Source of the DNA: Isochrysis galbana
Taxonomy: Eukaryota; Haptophyta; Isochrysidales; Isochrysidaceae
Direction of reading: 5' to 3'
Assembly: GCA_018136815.1 (NCBI GenBank)
Contig: CM030934.1
Location: 5,603,318 to 5,667,317 of the forward strand
Length of the DNA: 64,000 bases
The notes beneath the pieces were generated by a model. The model made no database searches and was not told where the DNA came from. It saw only the letters and a list, made by a program, of their open reading frames with translations. Shown in pieces: positions 40,001 to 49,250 of this stretch; position 1 is the first letter of the stretch; each line of letters starts with the position of its first letter. The position numbers were made by a program, and so were the translations under genes.

Positions 40001-43000
40001 GCTGCGCGACACATCTGGCCTGGAGGTCGTGTTGAGCGTCGAGGCGCTAGCATTGGTCATGCGCGCACGGGCTAGTCCCGCGGCGGTTTGAAGGCTCTGG
40101 TAAGAGCCTGAGCGCCTCCTAACGCTGATTCCAGGCGAGCAAGGTTGGACTGGATGGCCATCAACCATGCCCCCATCGGTTGAGGCACGGCGGATGCCTA
40201 GGCGAACGCCAGATGGCGACGTGGGCGCGCACGTGCCTGACGCCGGGAATCCCTCAACGCCTGGGCCTAATGGGGCGATGGCGCCTGGCCCAACCGCACC
40301 GAAGGACGCATCCACGGGCCGTGGTTGCCGTGACGAGGAGCCTAGCTGTGGCCGACCCACCAAGCGAGAGGTGAAGATCGGAGGCGCATTTCGACACGAT
40401 GCCGCAGAGCTGGAGCCGCGAGATGCCGTCTGAGAAATGGAGCAACCGGCCCCTGCGACGGCTGTGGTAGGCTGGCAACTTGACGCGTAGCCCGACGTGT
40501 TCGAGGAAAAAGTGCCGAAGGCTGCGCTCGAGCCATAGGCGTTAGCACAGCCTGCACGAGGCGTGGAAGATGCCGAAGCGACGAATCCGGCTGCGGATAC
40601 ATGCGCGTAGCCAATGCCCGCTCCGGACGAAGTTGAAACTTTTGCGGCTCCCGCCTCGGGCCGACACGATGCGGCGACAAGTGTCAGTTTCAACTGCACC
40701 GTTGGCGGCGGCCGAGGTGGCGGGACGAGCGACAAGTCAGCAGCGATCGGCGGGAGCAGCACGTAGTCACGCTCAGAGTTTCGCTGCCATTCACGTGAGG
40801 CGTCTCGAGCGGCACGAGGGACGGCAAAGGTTGCAGCGACCGAGGAAAGCCGCTGATCGCGGAGGCGAACGCCATCAGTGAAGTGCTCTAGAGCCATGGC
40901 ATCTGATGTGCACGAGGGATTGGACACAGATTTGGACGGCAGCAAACTGGCACGCGGGGAGGCTCGCGCTTGGCGGGCGAGGGTGCAGATTCCGACTGGG
41001 ATCGCATAGCGGCCATCGGAACATCCCCTGCCTACCGACGGTAGATCAGGGCCGAGGTGCACACTCGCGCGTCCCTAATGGCTGGTACAAAGCAGCATGC
41101 TCTTGGCAAGGGCATGCGGCCCATTGGCAAGGATGCGGACGCGCCCCGCGAGGGAAGGGGGAAGCGCATTGTGCACCACAGTGATGCGCATAGGGGGGCA
41201 GAATGAACAAGTGGGATCTCATGGGGTGAAGACTGAGCCAATGGGGCTAGCCCGACCGCCCCAGCTGAAGAGACCCATTGGGACTAGGGCGAAAAGGAGA
41301 TTTGCACTAACGGGTTAAACGGCTTGGTTTGGCACACATCGGTGAAGGTGTAGACGCAGCTGTTGCAGCTTACCGGAGAGCTCCGGTTGACCTCCATATC
41401 GTCGCGAAGAGCGTAGACGTTCATATTGCACCCAGAAGGCCAGTGGGGCGGTGACAGAAATTGCGACACGGAGCCTCGCCTCAGGTGAGGGCTCGCAGCG
41501 CAGAGGACGAGCGCCATTTGATGCCATGGCAGTTGAAGATCCGGTCGTGCATTCAGCGTTGCAACTTGTACTACCGTCAGCGTTTGCGAGCCTCCCAACT
41601 CCCACTGCGGCAACGGAATGCGCGCCGCCTCCCGCGGGGAAAGGAGACGGTGTGACACCATTCGAACGTCGTCGTACCATGTACTCGATCGTCACATTCT
41701 GCACCCATTCGAGCACCACGCGTAGCTGTGTCTCACCCCACGCTGTGTTCTCCCCCCCGCCGTCACCACTGGGACTCCCCATGTGCCCCTCCACTCCTGC
41801 AGATCCTGCCTCCTCCTTACCGACCTTCTGAAGGTCCACTTGAGGCAACACCACTGTGAAGCCTTCGCGCACACGCAACGAGAGGAGATCTGAAATGCTC
41901 ACCTCCGTCCCCACATCGTACTGGTGCAAGCGCTCCTTGTGCCGCGGCTCGGGCCTTGGCATGCCCACCAACGGGCGGCCCCCCATGGCAGCAAGAGTGG
42001 TGCTCGCATTGGCACCTATAGCGCGCGCTGACAGATCCCAAAAGAGGCCGGCGCGCAGCCGCCATTCCGCAGGGGTGGCACTTGACAAGGCGGCCCTGTG
42101 CGACGCAACGCAACAACGTTCTGATGCCACTCGCCACATAAGCGCCCGCGCAATGGCTGTATCAGGTGATGAGGCAAGACTGGCGCCATGCGGTCTGGAG
42201 GCGTTTAGGTCGTCGGTCAACTCTAGATCAGCATCCAATGTTGGTCTGACGGCCTCACCGCTAGCGCTAGAAGCCCATGACTTACGACGCGCCATCACCT
42301 GGGCCGTCGCCGCAGCAACAGATGCCGGCATCTGAACGATAAGGCCGTTGGCAAACTCAGCCACTATCTCCAACCCTTCATAGTCATTGATAAGTCCAAA
42401 TGCGTCGACGCATCGATGCACCGATGAAAGTTGGCCATCCTCGCCACCCGCGCTTGAGGCCGTTGAGCGGCACTCGCCCCGAGTTGAAGAGGGCGCCATT
42501 CCGCTGGCATCGGGCTCGCCAGGGCGGCCACTACTCGGACCATTACCTCGGCCTGGGGGAGGGAGCACTATGAACAACGATGTGTCGCGCCAGCGTAGAG
42601 CGAGAGGTGGCGCATAGGAGAGGGAGGAGACTCCGTCCGTGATGAGGGCAATGGCTGGGCAACCAGCCGTCGGGAGCATGGAAAGGGCAAACAGGCCCTG
42701 CTGGACGCAAGATGCGAGACCGCGGGAGCGACGCTGGCCGTTGCCTGCGCGCGCCGCGTCGGGACCCACGCCCGGCATCGCCGCGGCTCCGCCCACCACG
42801 GCGGGGCAGAAGGTGACCACGGAGCCCTGCGTGGTGCGGCTTGCTCCCCCATAGTTGTTGCTGCTCAGCTGGCGGTCGCGGCTGCCACCGCCCACGATGG
42901 GAAGCCCCCCGCGGCTCGAAGCGCGCACTGTGGCCGTGACACGCGAGAGGCACGCGAGCTCCTCCCACGCCCTCACCAGTAGTGGCTCGATCGGCTCGCC

Positions 43001-43384
43001 CACGCTGATGGTCCAACCGTGGAGCAGCGTGCGCATCTGCTCAGTACCGCGCGCACACGCAACGAGCGAAATGTGCAGCCGCGCGCCACCCTCGGGTGCA
43101 CCCTCGCCCCATCCCTCACCCTGCCCAAACACCGCCCGTGGGCCCTTCGCCAGCACGCGTAGCACCCGCTCGACGGCAGCAAGAACCCACGGAGCAACAG
43201 CATCCGTCCGGCGCACGTCTAGAAGGATGGCGACGCAGTACTCAGAGTAGACCCAGCCCCTCGCCTGGCCTAGGCGCACGAGCATCGCACCACGGAGGTG
43301 CTCTGCCGAAAGCGCCGCGCGCGTCCGCTCCAGAGAGCCGCGAGAGTGGTGACCGCCACGAGAGACCTCCATCGAGGGCGCCAT
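28085..43384 (-). CDS. SZT2: SZT2 homologue, KICSTOR complex scaffold of TORC1 amino-acid signalling
   Basis: Two exons, 43384-41374 and 41031-28085, join across a 342-nt intron with donor GTAAGC and acceptor GTAG in matching phase. They give about 4,985 residues; human SZT2 has 3,432. The start is the ATG at 43384, since further upstream is a translated CT microsatellite. SZT2 landmarks appear in order. A vWA-like region has CVAILLDVRRTD (about residue 50) and QQGLFALSMLP followed by ALITDGVSS (about 229-254). Next are LLSLRVREGFTV (about 500) and VVLEWVQNVTIEYMV (about 555). Then WRRQWRWPLS, CLLQYVARATR and VEVSLWVEPVND lie near 38.9-38.4 kb, and MDELVLATLSMLMQRNPDLR...FLCPP near 33.2 kb. 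In animals SZT2 holds GATOR1 at lysosomes and relays amino-acid shortage to TORC1. Ser/Pro/Gly-rich disordered inserts and an acidic run explain the extra length. Confidence 0.88.
41032..41373 (-). other. Intron of the SZT2 gene
   Basis: On the minus strand the donor CCG|GTAAGC and acceptor CGGTAG|GC restore one frame: Ser-Gly split 1/2, then RGCSDG. Without splicing, the upstream frame would stop at 41315. The two open frames on either side carry consecutive SZT2 regions. Confidence 0.75.
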
Positions 43385-43397
43385 CGACAATCCGTCT

Positions 43398-43398
<1 letters not shown>

Positions 43399-43432
<34 letters not shown>
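43399..43432 (+). repeat. (TC)n microsatellite in the SZT2 leader
   Basis: About 16 TC units lie just upstream of the SZT2 start codon. On the gene's strand this is (GA)n. Confidence 0.9.
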
Positions 43433-43436
<4 letters not shown>

Positions 43437-44263
43437 ATGTACCTGTACATATATGTGTGTGTCGGTGCCCATCCGTTCCTCTCTCTTGCCGCACCTCTCC
43501 TCCCAGCCTCCAACAACATCCCCAGCCTCTCCCGCCGCCGAGGCAAGCCAAACAGCTAGCACTCACTCACCTCCCCCCCTTTCTAACGTAGACCTGCCTC
43601 CTCTTCCCCAAAGAGTACCTGTGTCCTCGCCCTTCGCGCGCATGCGGTCGACGGGACGGCAGACCGCGCCGTCGTCCCGTTTAGGGTGTTTTCTTTTTAG
43701 GTAGGAGTACGGGTTGGCTCCCATGAGGGTCTTAGAAAGCACGTGGGCCCTACCACAAACATAGTAGATAGTAGTAGGAGGTACCCCCCTAGAATCCTAG
43801 AATGGACGGTGCCTTCCTTTCTTTGCGCCTTCCGGTTCAGCTCCCCCGCCTCGCCGTGTAATATCAATCGTGCACGAACAACCTCAGTACTCCACACTCC
43901 ACACAATAACAACAACAACAACACAACAACGCTGCACACTGGCCAGCAGGTTCCACAATAGAGTCCAAAAGTCCAAAAAGCAGCGGACGCGGTCCTATGG
44001 ACGAGACCGTACACGCAGAAACAGACCAAATAGGTAAGATGCCCTCACTATGCTGTGGCGCACAAAAAAGCGCGACCAAAACGATGGGGATTGGCCTCCT
44101 ACACTGGCCGTCGCACGTTAAAGCAGCGCAGGACTGCAGGTGAAATTATATGGATTTTTACTTACTTAACTCTTTATTAAACGCGCGTAAATTTACCGAT
44201 ATGGAAGAACGGTCCCGACGCTTGGTTTTGCCGGACCGGACTGGAGAGAGCCGCGGTCCGCGG

Positions 44264-44450
44264 CCTACATGTGAAACACAGGAACAGTGTTTTTTTTCGG
44301 AGACATATGTTTTTCGCTGTTTTATTTCGTGCGGCCCCCCTACCCCGCACATTTGTTTTTTACACTGTTTTTCTCTGTTTTTTTTTGACGGCAAAAAACA
44401 TACTGTTTTTTCTGTTTTATTTCTAAGTTTGACTGTGTTTCACATGTAGG
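44264..44450. mobile_element. 187-bp MITE-like element with perfect 18-bp TIRs
   Basis: The ends are CCTACATGTGAAACACAG and its exact reverse complement. The 8-bp word GTCCGCGG abuts both ends (44256-44263 and 44451-44458), as expected of a hAT-type target duplication. The flanks are themselves partly complementary (GGAGAGA.CCGCGG outward on both sides). The true TIR may therefore be about 40 bp and the apparent duplication a by-product of the palindrome. The interior is T-rich with no coding frame. Confidence 0.7.
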
Positions 44451-44829
44451 GTCCGCGGTTCTCTCCACTATCCCATCAAAAACCTTGACGGGAAGCCGGG
44501 AAGCCTGAGGGGTAACCCCGCACTCCCGGCCTTCTGGGGGAAGCCCTTACGAACTTCAGGGAGGTGCCGAGGAATCGAGAAGTCAACGAAGCCTATGGCG
44601 GCGGCCTCGCCTATTCCCTAACGGCGGTTGCGGCCAAGGACGACGAGACGACGGAGGTAGGCGCGGTGGCGGTGGGCGTCGGGAATCTCCGGCTCGCCCT
44701 CGCAAAGGAAGCGGATGAACGGTTGGTTGGCAGTAGTACGACGAATGGGCGCCATCGCCTGTCCCGTATCGCCAATTGTCGGGGTGGTCGGCGCTCCACA
44801 ACCCAAGATCCCATGCATCCAAGCGAAGC

Positions 44830-44960
44830 TTTTGACCGAGAACGAGAACGAGAGAATTATAACGATAATACCGAACGACGAAGAGAAGAGAGAAGGCTAA
44901 CGAGCGTCGTTTCGCGAATGCGCGAATGCGACACTCGTACGCTGCCCGTACGCTGCCCCG
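44830..44960. repeat. Dispersed repeat family B, copy 3
   Basis: 'cttttgaccgagaacgag', 'ccgaacgacg', 'gagcgtcg' and 'ttcgcgaatgcg' follow the same order as 11540-11620. The second half of the family is absent. Confidence 0.5.
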
Positions 44961-46257
44961 GTGCCAACGAGTTCGCGAACGCGATGCACTTGGCGAGCGT
45001 TCGGTAGATGGCACAGGAAGTCCTACGGAAGCAGCGCAGCGCGCCAAGAGGGCTGTATTGCAATGCTCACCACGATTCCCGAGCGCGCGGTTGGGTAGTC
45101 TGCGGGGTTGGGAGGTAGCGTACCAATAGGCTGGCTGGGGCTCTGCGCGCTAGGAGCGCGTAGGCAAGCCGGTGTCATCCTCCTCAGGTTGTGGGGCTGG
45201 AAGTGGTATGGTGTGGGGCTGGCGGCTTTGCGCTTTGCTGCGTGGGCAGGTGAAGCAGAAATCGGCCGAGTGCGGTGGCATGAAACGCCGGTGAGACCGC
45301 CAACCGGTGTACCCGGACCATTTAGTCCGAACACCAGCGACAAGGGGGGGCTGACCACCGACGTGCTCTCGCTCGAGCTGGAGCTGGAGCGCGGCGAAGG
45401 TCGGCTTGTCAGGCGGCGGGTCGGTTGCCATCGCTCTCCCTCGGATTCGGATTCGAGCGGGGAGAGAGACGAGGGGAAATCTTCCCCCGGTCCGACGATA
45501 AAAAAATGTGGGCCTCCGGATCAACAAGAGTTTTTTTTTCAACTCACTCTCCCCCCCCTCTACCTGTATGCTTGGCGACCGGGGACATCGGAGTGAGTCA
45601 GCTCGAGGGCAGGCCCAGCGTGGGCGTGGGAGTGCAGTTCGCGGCTACGGGCGTGGCTACAGAGTGACGTTGCAAAGCCGCGCGCGTGGCGAAATTATTA
45701 AAACTTTTTCTTACACGGGCCAGCACACCCTAGACACCGGAGACCGGACGCTAATGATATCAATATCAACCAACAACAGGTTCCCACACACGTTCTTTGA
45801 AGGTTTGCTCCAGGGTGAGCAATCGATGCATGATGATTGGTTGACGCGTAAAGCGTGCCATATGCGACACCACACTCGTGTTGCGATTGGCGTCTTCCAA
45901 CTTGCAACAACTCCGACGGATAGACTATGGATAGCAGATATAGACCATTTGACGATTTATGTGTCAAAGCGAGATTCGCAGGTCGCCGGCTATGGCGGGT
46001 ACGTATTGAGGTCACACTTCTTCACGAGGAGACCACATTCGATCTGATTGATAGGCAAAGATACCTTCCTTTATGTCTCGGCGCTTCCTGTCCTCGGCGT
46101 TGTAGTGCTCTCATGCGAGAAAGCGCCGTTATGGGAGCCGATTAATGGTCTTCAAGGTAGCCGCTGACCCGTCAAGCGCGATGCGGTCAATATAAAATTT
46201 GCTCATGCAACCTCCCGCGAGATCCCAAAGGTCTGAGATCTTCTCCTCATCTTGACA

Positions 46258-47628
46258 CTAGGCACTTTCAGCTCCAGTAAATTTGTTGTAATGCACGATG
46301 GGGGCGCCGGGAGCGCACTTTGGGTTGCTCGTGGAGTGAGCTGCATACCATCGATCAATTCGTGAGGTGACCAACCGGAAGAATTGACGGAAGGTGCGCT
46401 CTTCTACGGGAAGACTTTCGTGAGGTGTGCGATCCGTTAGCCAGAATAGCTGGTTCTCTTGGAGCAGAGTTGGCTGCAAGCCCCCATTGCGCTTCACCGC
46501 AGGCGACGTGTTCCCTATAGGCCTCGACTTGCGGTGCACTTCACCCTCGCCGCTACTTTGACGGTTGTCGGGGCGCCAGCCGTACTGCGGCCCCCTAGCA
46601 GCCTCCAAAAGATCATCTTCCAAATGAGACAGGTCGCCTCCCGGACCAACAAGATCTGTTGGTATCATCACATTCCATAAAGCGGTTGTGTCTGACACTG
46701 TCGAGGCGATGAAAATACCGCCTTCGAAAACACCCTTCGAGAGCGGCGAACCGAATCCCCATGCGTGCCACCACGGCTGACGGCGAACCTTGCCCGGAAA
46801 GTCGGGCTGCATGAAGTTCTCAACTGCGAACCCATCCGTGTGAATCCCAGGTCGCCGCTGAGACGTTCCAGGCTCCACGTATCCCTCGTGAATGGTCAAA
46901 TACCCCACATTCTGGCGTTCTTCCTCTGTCAGCGAACCAAGACACTTTCGAATGAGCTCCTCATATCCCAGGCATTCCACTGGAAGAGTTGATAAGTCAC
47001 ACATCCGAAATGGTAGCATATTCACATTGAGCCAACGCGTCTCGTCAGAGTGGGCTTCCGGGAAGCTTCCCTCGCCAAGGTGCTCGAAGGCGATGACGTC
47101 GTTCTGCAGAAGCGCTTTCTCAAACCTGGCTCGCTGGTACGTGCGGCGATAATGCTTCCATATCAGGTGGATGAGATTGTTATCGAGCATGGATATGGGG
47201 GAGGACGGGTCGCTAACCCCGCGCAGGAAGAGGCTCGCCGCAATGGCCGGCGTGGCCCATGCCCCTTGATCGATGACCGCCTCTCGCTCATGGATGGTGA
47301 GCTTGGACAACTGCTCGGCTGTCTGGCCACTCGCCGTGGCTAAGCAAGCGTTGTCAGTAGGCGTGGTGCGGGCTTGCATGTGCTGGTGCGTTCTCCTCCG
47401 ATCTTGCTGGCTAGAAGTCGAGCCCCGACGTCGAGCGGTCAGCGCCGACCAGCCAGTGACAAGAAAAACTGGCGGCCGACTGACCGATATCGCCTCCTTC
47501 CAAAAGCGAGCGCCCGGGAGTCGAGGAGGAAGGGCGTTAGAACTTATAGCGTCGTATGACATCTTGTTAGCTAGCATTCCTAGCCACATACACCGGACGA
47601 GCCATGCGCCAACCGCGCACACCCCCAT
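46258..47628 (-). CDS. 2-oxoglutarate/Fe(II)-dependent oxygenase-like protein
   Basis: An intronless frame of 456 residues from the ATG at 47628. A jelly-roll metal triad can be read: H263 and D265 in RRPGIHTDGF, and H403 in LTDRTPHESLPVEE. Arg 414 or 418 (RTFRQFFRLV) lies where the family binds the 2-oxoglutarate carboxylate. Between them are strand-rich segments (VFEGGIFIAST, QENQLFWLTDR). The first 20 residues are hydrophobic (VGAWLVRCMWLGMLA) and could be a signal or transit sequence. The N-terminal 110 residues are otherwise unlike an enzyme domain, and a start at Met23 or Met84 is possible. I cannot name the substrate. The HTDGF form differs from prolyl hydroxylases and phytanoyl-CoA hydroxylases that I know. 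Confidence 0.55.
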   Translation of the reverse strand: MGVCAVGAWLVRCMWLGMLANKMSYDAISSNALPPRLPGARFWKEAISVSRPPVFLVTGWSALTARRRGSTSSQQDRRRTHQHMQARTTPTDNACLATASGQTAEQLSKLTIHEREAVIDQGAWATPAIAASLFLRGVSDPSSPISMLDNNLIHLIWKHYRRTYQRARFEKALLQNDVIAFEHLGEGSFPEAHSDETRWLNVNMLPFRMCDLSTLPVECLGYEELIRKCLGSLTEEERQNVGYLTIHEGYVEPGTSQRRPGIHTDGFAVENFMQPDFPGKVRRQPWWHAWGFGSPLSKGVFEGGIFIASTVSDTTALWNVMIPTDLVGPGGDLSHLEDDLLEAARGPQYGWRPDNRQSSGEGEVHRKSRPIGNTSPAVKRNGGLQPTLLQENQLFWLTDRTPHESLPVEERTFRQFFRLVTSRIDRWYAAHSTSNPKCAPGAPIVHYNKFTGAESA

Positions 47629-48081
47629 CGCGGGGTAGGGGCTCCGTTGCCGTCGAAGGGCTACGGTCCCGCAGCACTAAGGTTATACTAACACAACAAT
47701 AAAACTCTGACGCTCCCCCATCGCCAAAGGCAAAGGCGAAACCCCGATTCTCCCAAGCGTTGCCATTCCCGAGAAAGGTACAAGCTTACCTTCGAGGCTG
47801 AAATGTGCTCAAGCGTCAAAGACATAGGCCAGCAACAATTCTTCGCCTAAGTCGGCGGCATCCAAACCTGTAACATTCCTGCGTCGTGACCCAGCACCTG
47901 GTTGCCTACAGTATGGGTGCACCATTAAGAAAACAGGAGTGAAAAGCTTCTAAAGCTTTCTTGTCCCCTCGGGCTCCGCCCGGGAGGTTTCTTATCTCGA
48001 GTTTCTTATCCCGGTCAAAGCCGCTGGGGGGTGGTTTCTTGTTTCTTATTGTCGTAGCGCTCACCTAGCGCCCCCCCCCAG

Positions 48082-48288
48082 CTCATGTCCTCAAGCTGGA
48101 GGAGTATGGAACGACAGAGGACGCCAAATGGATCCTGTTGCAGGCTGAGGCTGAGCCCAATGCTATGGAGGGAGCGGGTGAGGAGAGTGATGCTTCGTAT
48201 GACGAGAATGTCCCTGAGGAGTGTCCTTGTAACGTGGGAGAGCTGGCTGACCTGCTGGAGAGTGAGAGTGAGAGTGAGAGTGAATAGT
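48082..48288 (+). CDS. Exon-like acidic segment inside the TIR element
   Basis: It follows a C9 tract plus AG (a good splice acceptor) and is open to TAG at 48288. It reads HVLKLEEYGTTEDAKWILLQ, then an acidic stretch (ESDASYDENVPEECPCN) and ends LADLLESESESESE. Composition is protein-like, with Glu/Asp/Ala bias unlike the flanking DNA. It lacks its own start and must have upstream exons, or be a captured gene exon. No family is recognised. Confidence 0.35.
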
Positions 48289-48659
48289 GAATAGTTTGTA
48301 GTACATACTCAGGTTGTTTTGTTGTTCTTTATATATGCTTCACATTGTATGTATGTACATATGTATACATATGCACATAACATGCATCTATAAATGTGAA
48401 ATCTTTATGTGCGGACTGCCCGCCGACGTGCATAGACATATAGACATAGACGGGCGCGTGAACTCGGCGCCTGACGACCTCGGGCGGGCGGCGAGCGGAC
48501 TGTAGGTAAGCGGACTAAATGCCATAGGCGGACCGGCTGCTACATGCGCGGCCGTGCCACCCTGCCCAACTGATGTCCCACAATTGACGGAACGACACCT
48601 CCAAGCCCCAAGCCCCCCCCCCCCCCGGGGGGGGGTGTTTCTTAGGCGAGGTTTCTTAG

Positions 48660-48696
48660 CTGGGGGTCGAGCCTGAGCCTGAGGCTCGACCCCCAG
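48660..48696. repeat. Perfect 15-bp-stem hairpin
   Basis: CTGGGGGTCGAGCCT and its exact reverse complement flank a 7-base loop, inside the right part of the TIR element. Confidence 0.85.
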
Positions 48697-48869
48697 TTTC
48701 TTAGCGAGTCGGCGGCCAAAATCATGTTAAGCTTTCTTAATGGTAGGGTTTCTTAATGGTGCACCCATACTGTAGTTGAGGTTGAATGAAGTGGAGGCTA
48801 TTACCAAGCAAGTGACATGAAACATGAAGTCAGAGAATGGGGCATGCGGGGTTAAATCCAAGATGTTGG

Positions 48870-49250
48870 ATTAATTTGATGTTCCCAGCGCGAGGTTGCG
48901 AAATTTTACGAATTTATTCTTCTCAAGCGCCTTGGTCATCATATCAGCGATCTACGATCTGCGATCTGATCTTCATTCAGTCGATATCCACATCGGTATG
49001 GAAACACGGTCGAGATATTGTTTGCGACCAAACCAGATCCAATTGTCGTAGTGTCGAGTGCGTCCTTTTACGCCAGGGTTCTTGATGGACGCAACGGTAG
49101 CTGAGTTATCGCAGAAGATTGTCGCCGGGAGTTTATATTGGGCTTCGAGAAACTCGAGAACATTGAGTACGAAGCGAAGGTCTTTAGCAGCATTGGTCCC
49201 GTTCTGATGGAATGAGAGGTCGAACGAAACTGGCATCTGAGTCTGTCATT
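48870..49250 (-). mobile_element. Ty1/copia retrotransposon remnant (RNase H end of pol)
   Basis: On the minus strand the frame from 49236 reads AAKDLRFVLNVLEFLEAQ, LPATIFCDNSATVASIKNP and GRTRHYDNWIWFGRKQYLDR. This is the copia RNase H tail (CDN.SA...NP...RT+HID). It stops at 48973. A second frame just beyond reads ADMMTKALEKNKFVKFRNLA and stops near 48880, the usual 'ADI.TKPL....F..R..L' end of copia pol. The two are put out of frame by a small expansion of GATC(GCA) units at about 48945-48965. The upstream parts of pol, integrase and LTRs were not found. Confidence 0.8.

Larger units (their letters stand above)
43385..46257. other. Intergenic; MITE and dispersed repeats
   Basis: No gene is supported. 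The region contains the SZT2 promoter side, a short AAC-rich run at 43905-43930, a 187-bp TIR element at 44264-44450 and family B repeat copy 3 at about 44830-44960. The rest (45000-46250) looks unique and non-coding. Confidence 0.5.
47905..48775. mobile_element. ~870-bp non-autonomous DNA element with 27-bp TIRs
   Basis: The left end starts CTACAGTATGGGTGCACC and continues ATTAAGAAA (47906-47932). The right end (48749-48775) is its exact reverse complement. At least seven GTTTCTTA copies lie within about 150 bp of the two ends, like the subterminal transposase-binding repeats of hAT or CACTA elements. A perfect 15-bp hairpin lies at 48660-48696. A possible 3-bp duplication TTG flanks the ends (47902-47904, 48776-48778). 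An exon-like segment lies inside (48082-48288). No transposase is visible. Confidence 0.75.
47629..48870. other. Intergenic, mostly the TIR element at 47905-48775
   Basis: About 275 bp of unique-looking DNA is followed by the TIR element. No independent gene is seen. Confidence 0.5.

Noticed and set aside
29502..40881. Numerous 60-200-residue frames on the plus strand across the SZT2 exon
   Set aside because: All are opposite-strand shadows of the continuous SZT2 coding frame in GC-rich DNA.
43385..43546. Upstream extension of SZT2 to 43546 (Arg-Glu repeats)
   Set aside because: The added residues come from the (TC)n microsatellite; the ATG at 43384 is a cleaner start, though a missing 5' exon cannot be excluded.
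44451..44458. GTCCGCGG as a firm 8-bp hAT target duplication
   Set aside because: Kept only as one option, because the flanks form a larger palindrome that can create the same appearance.
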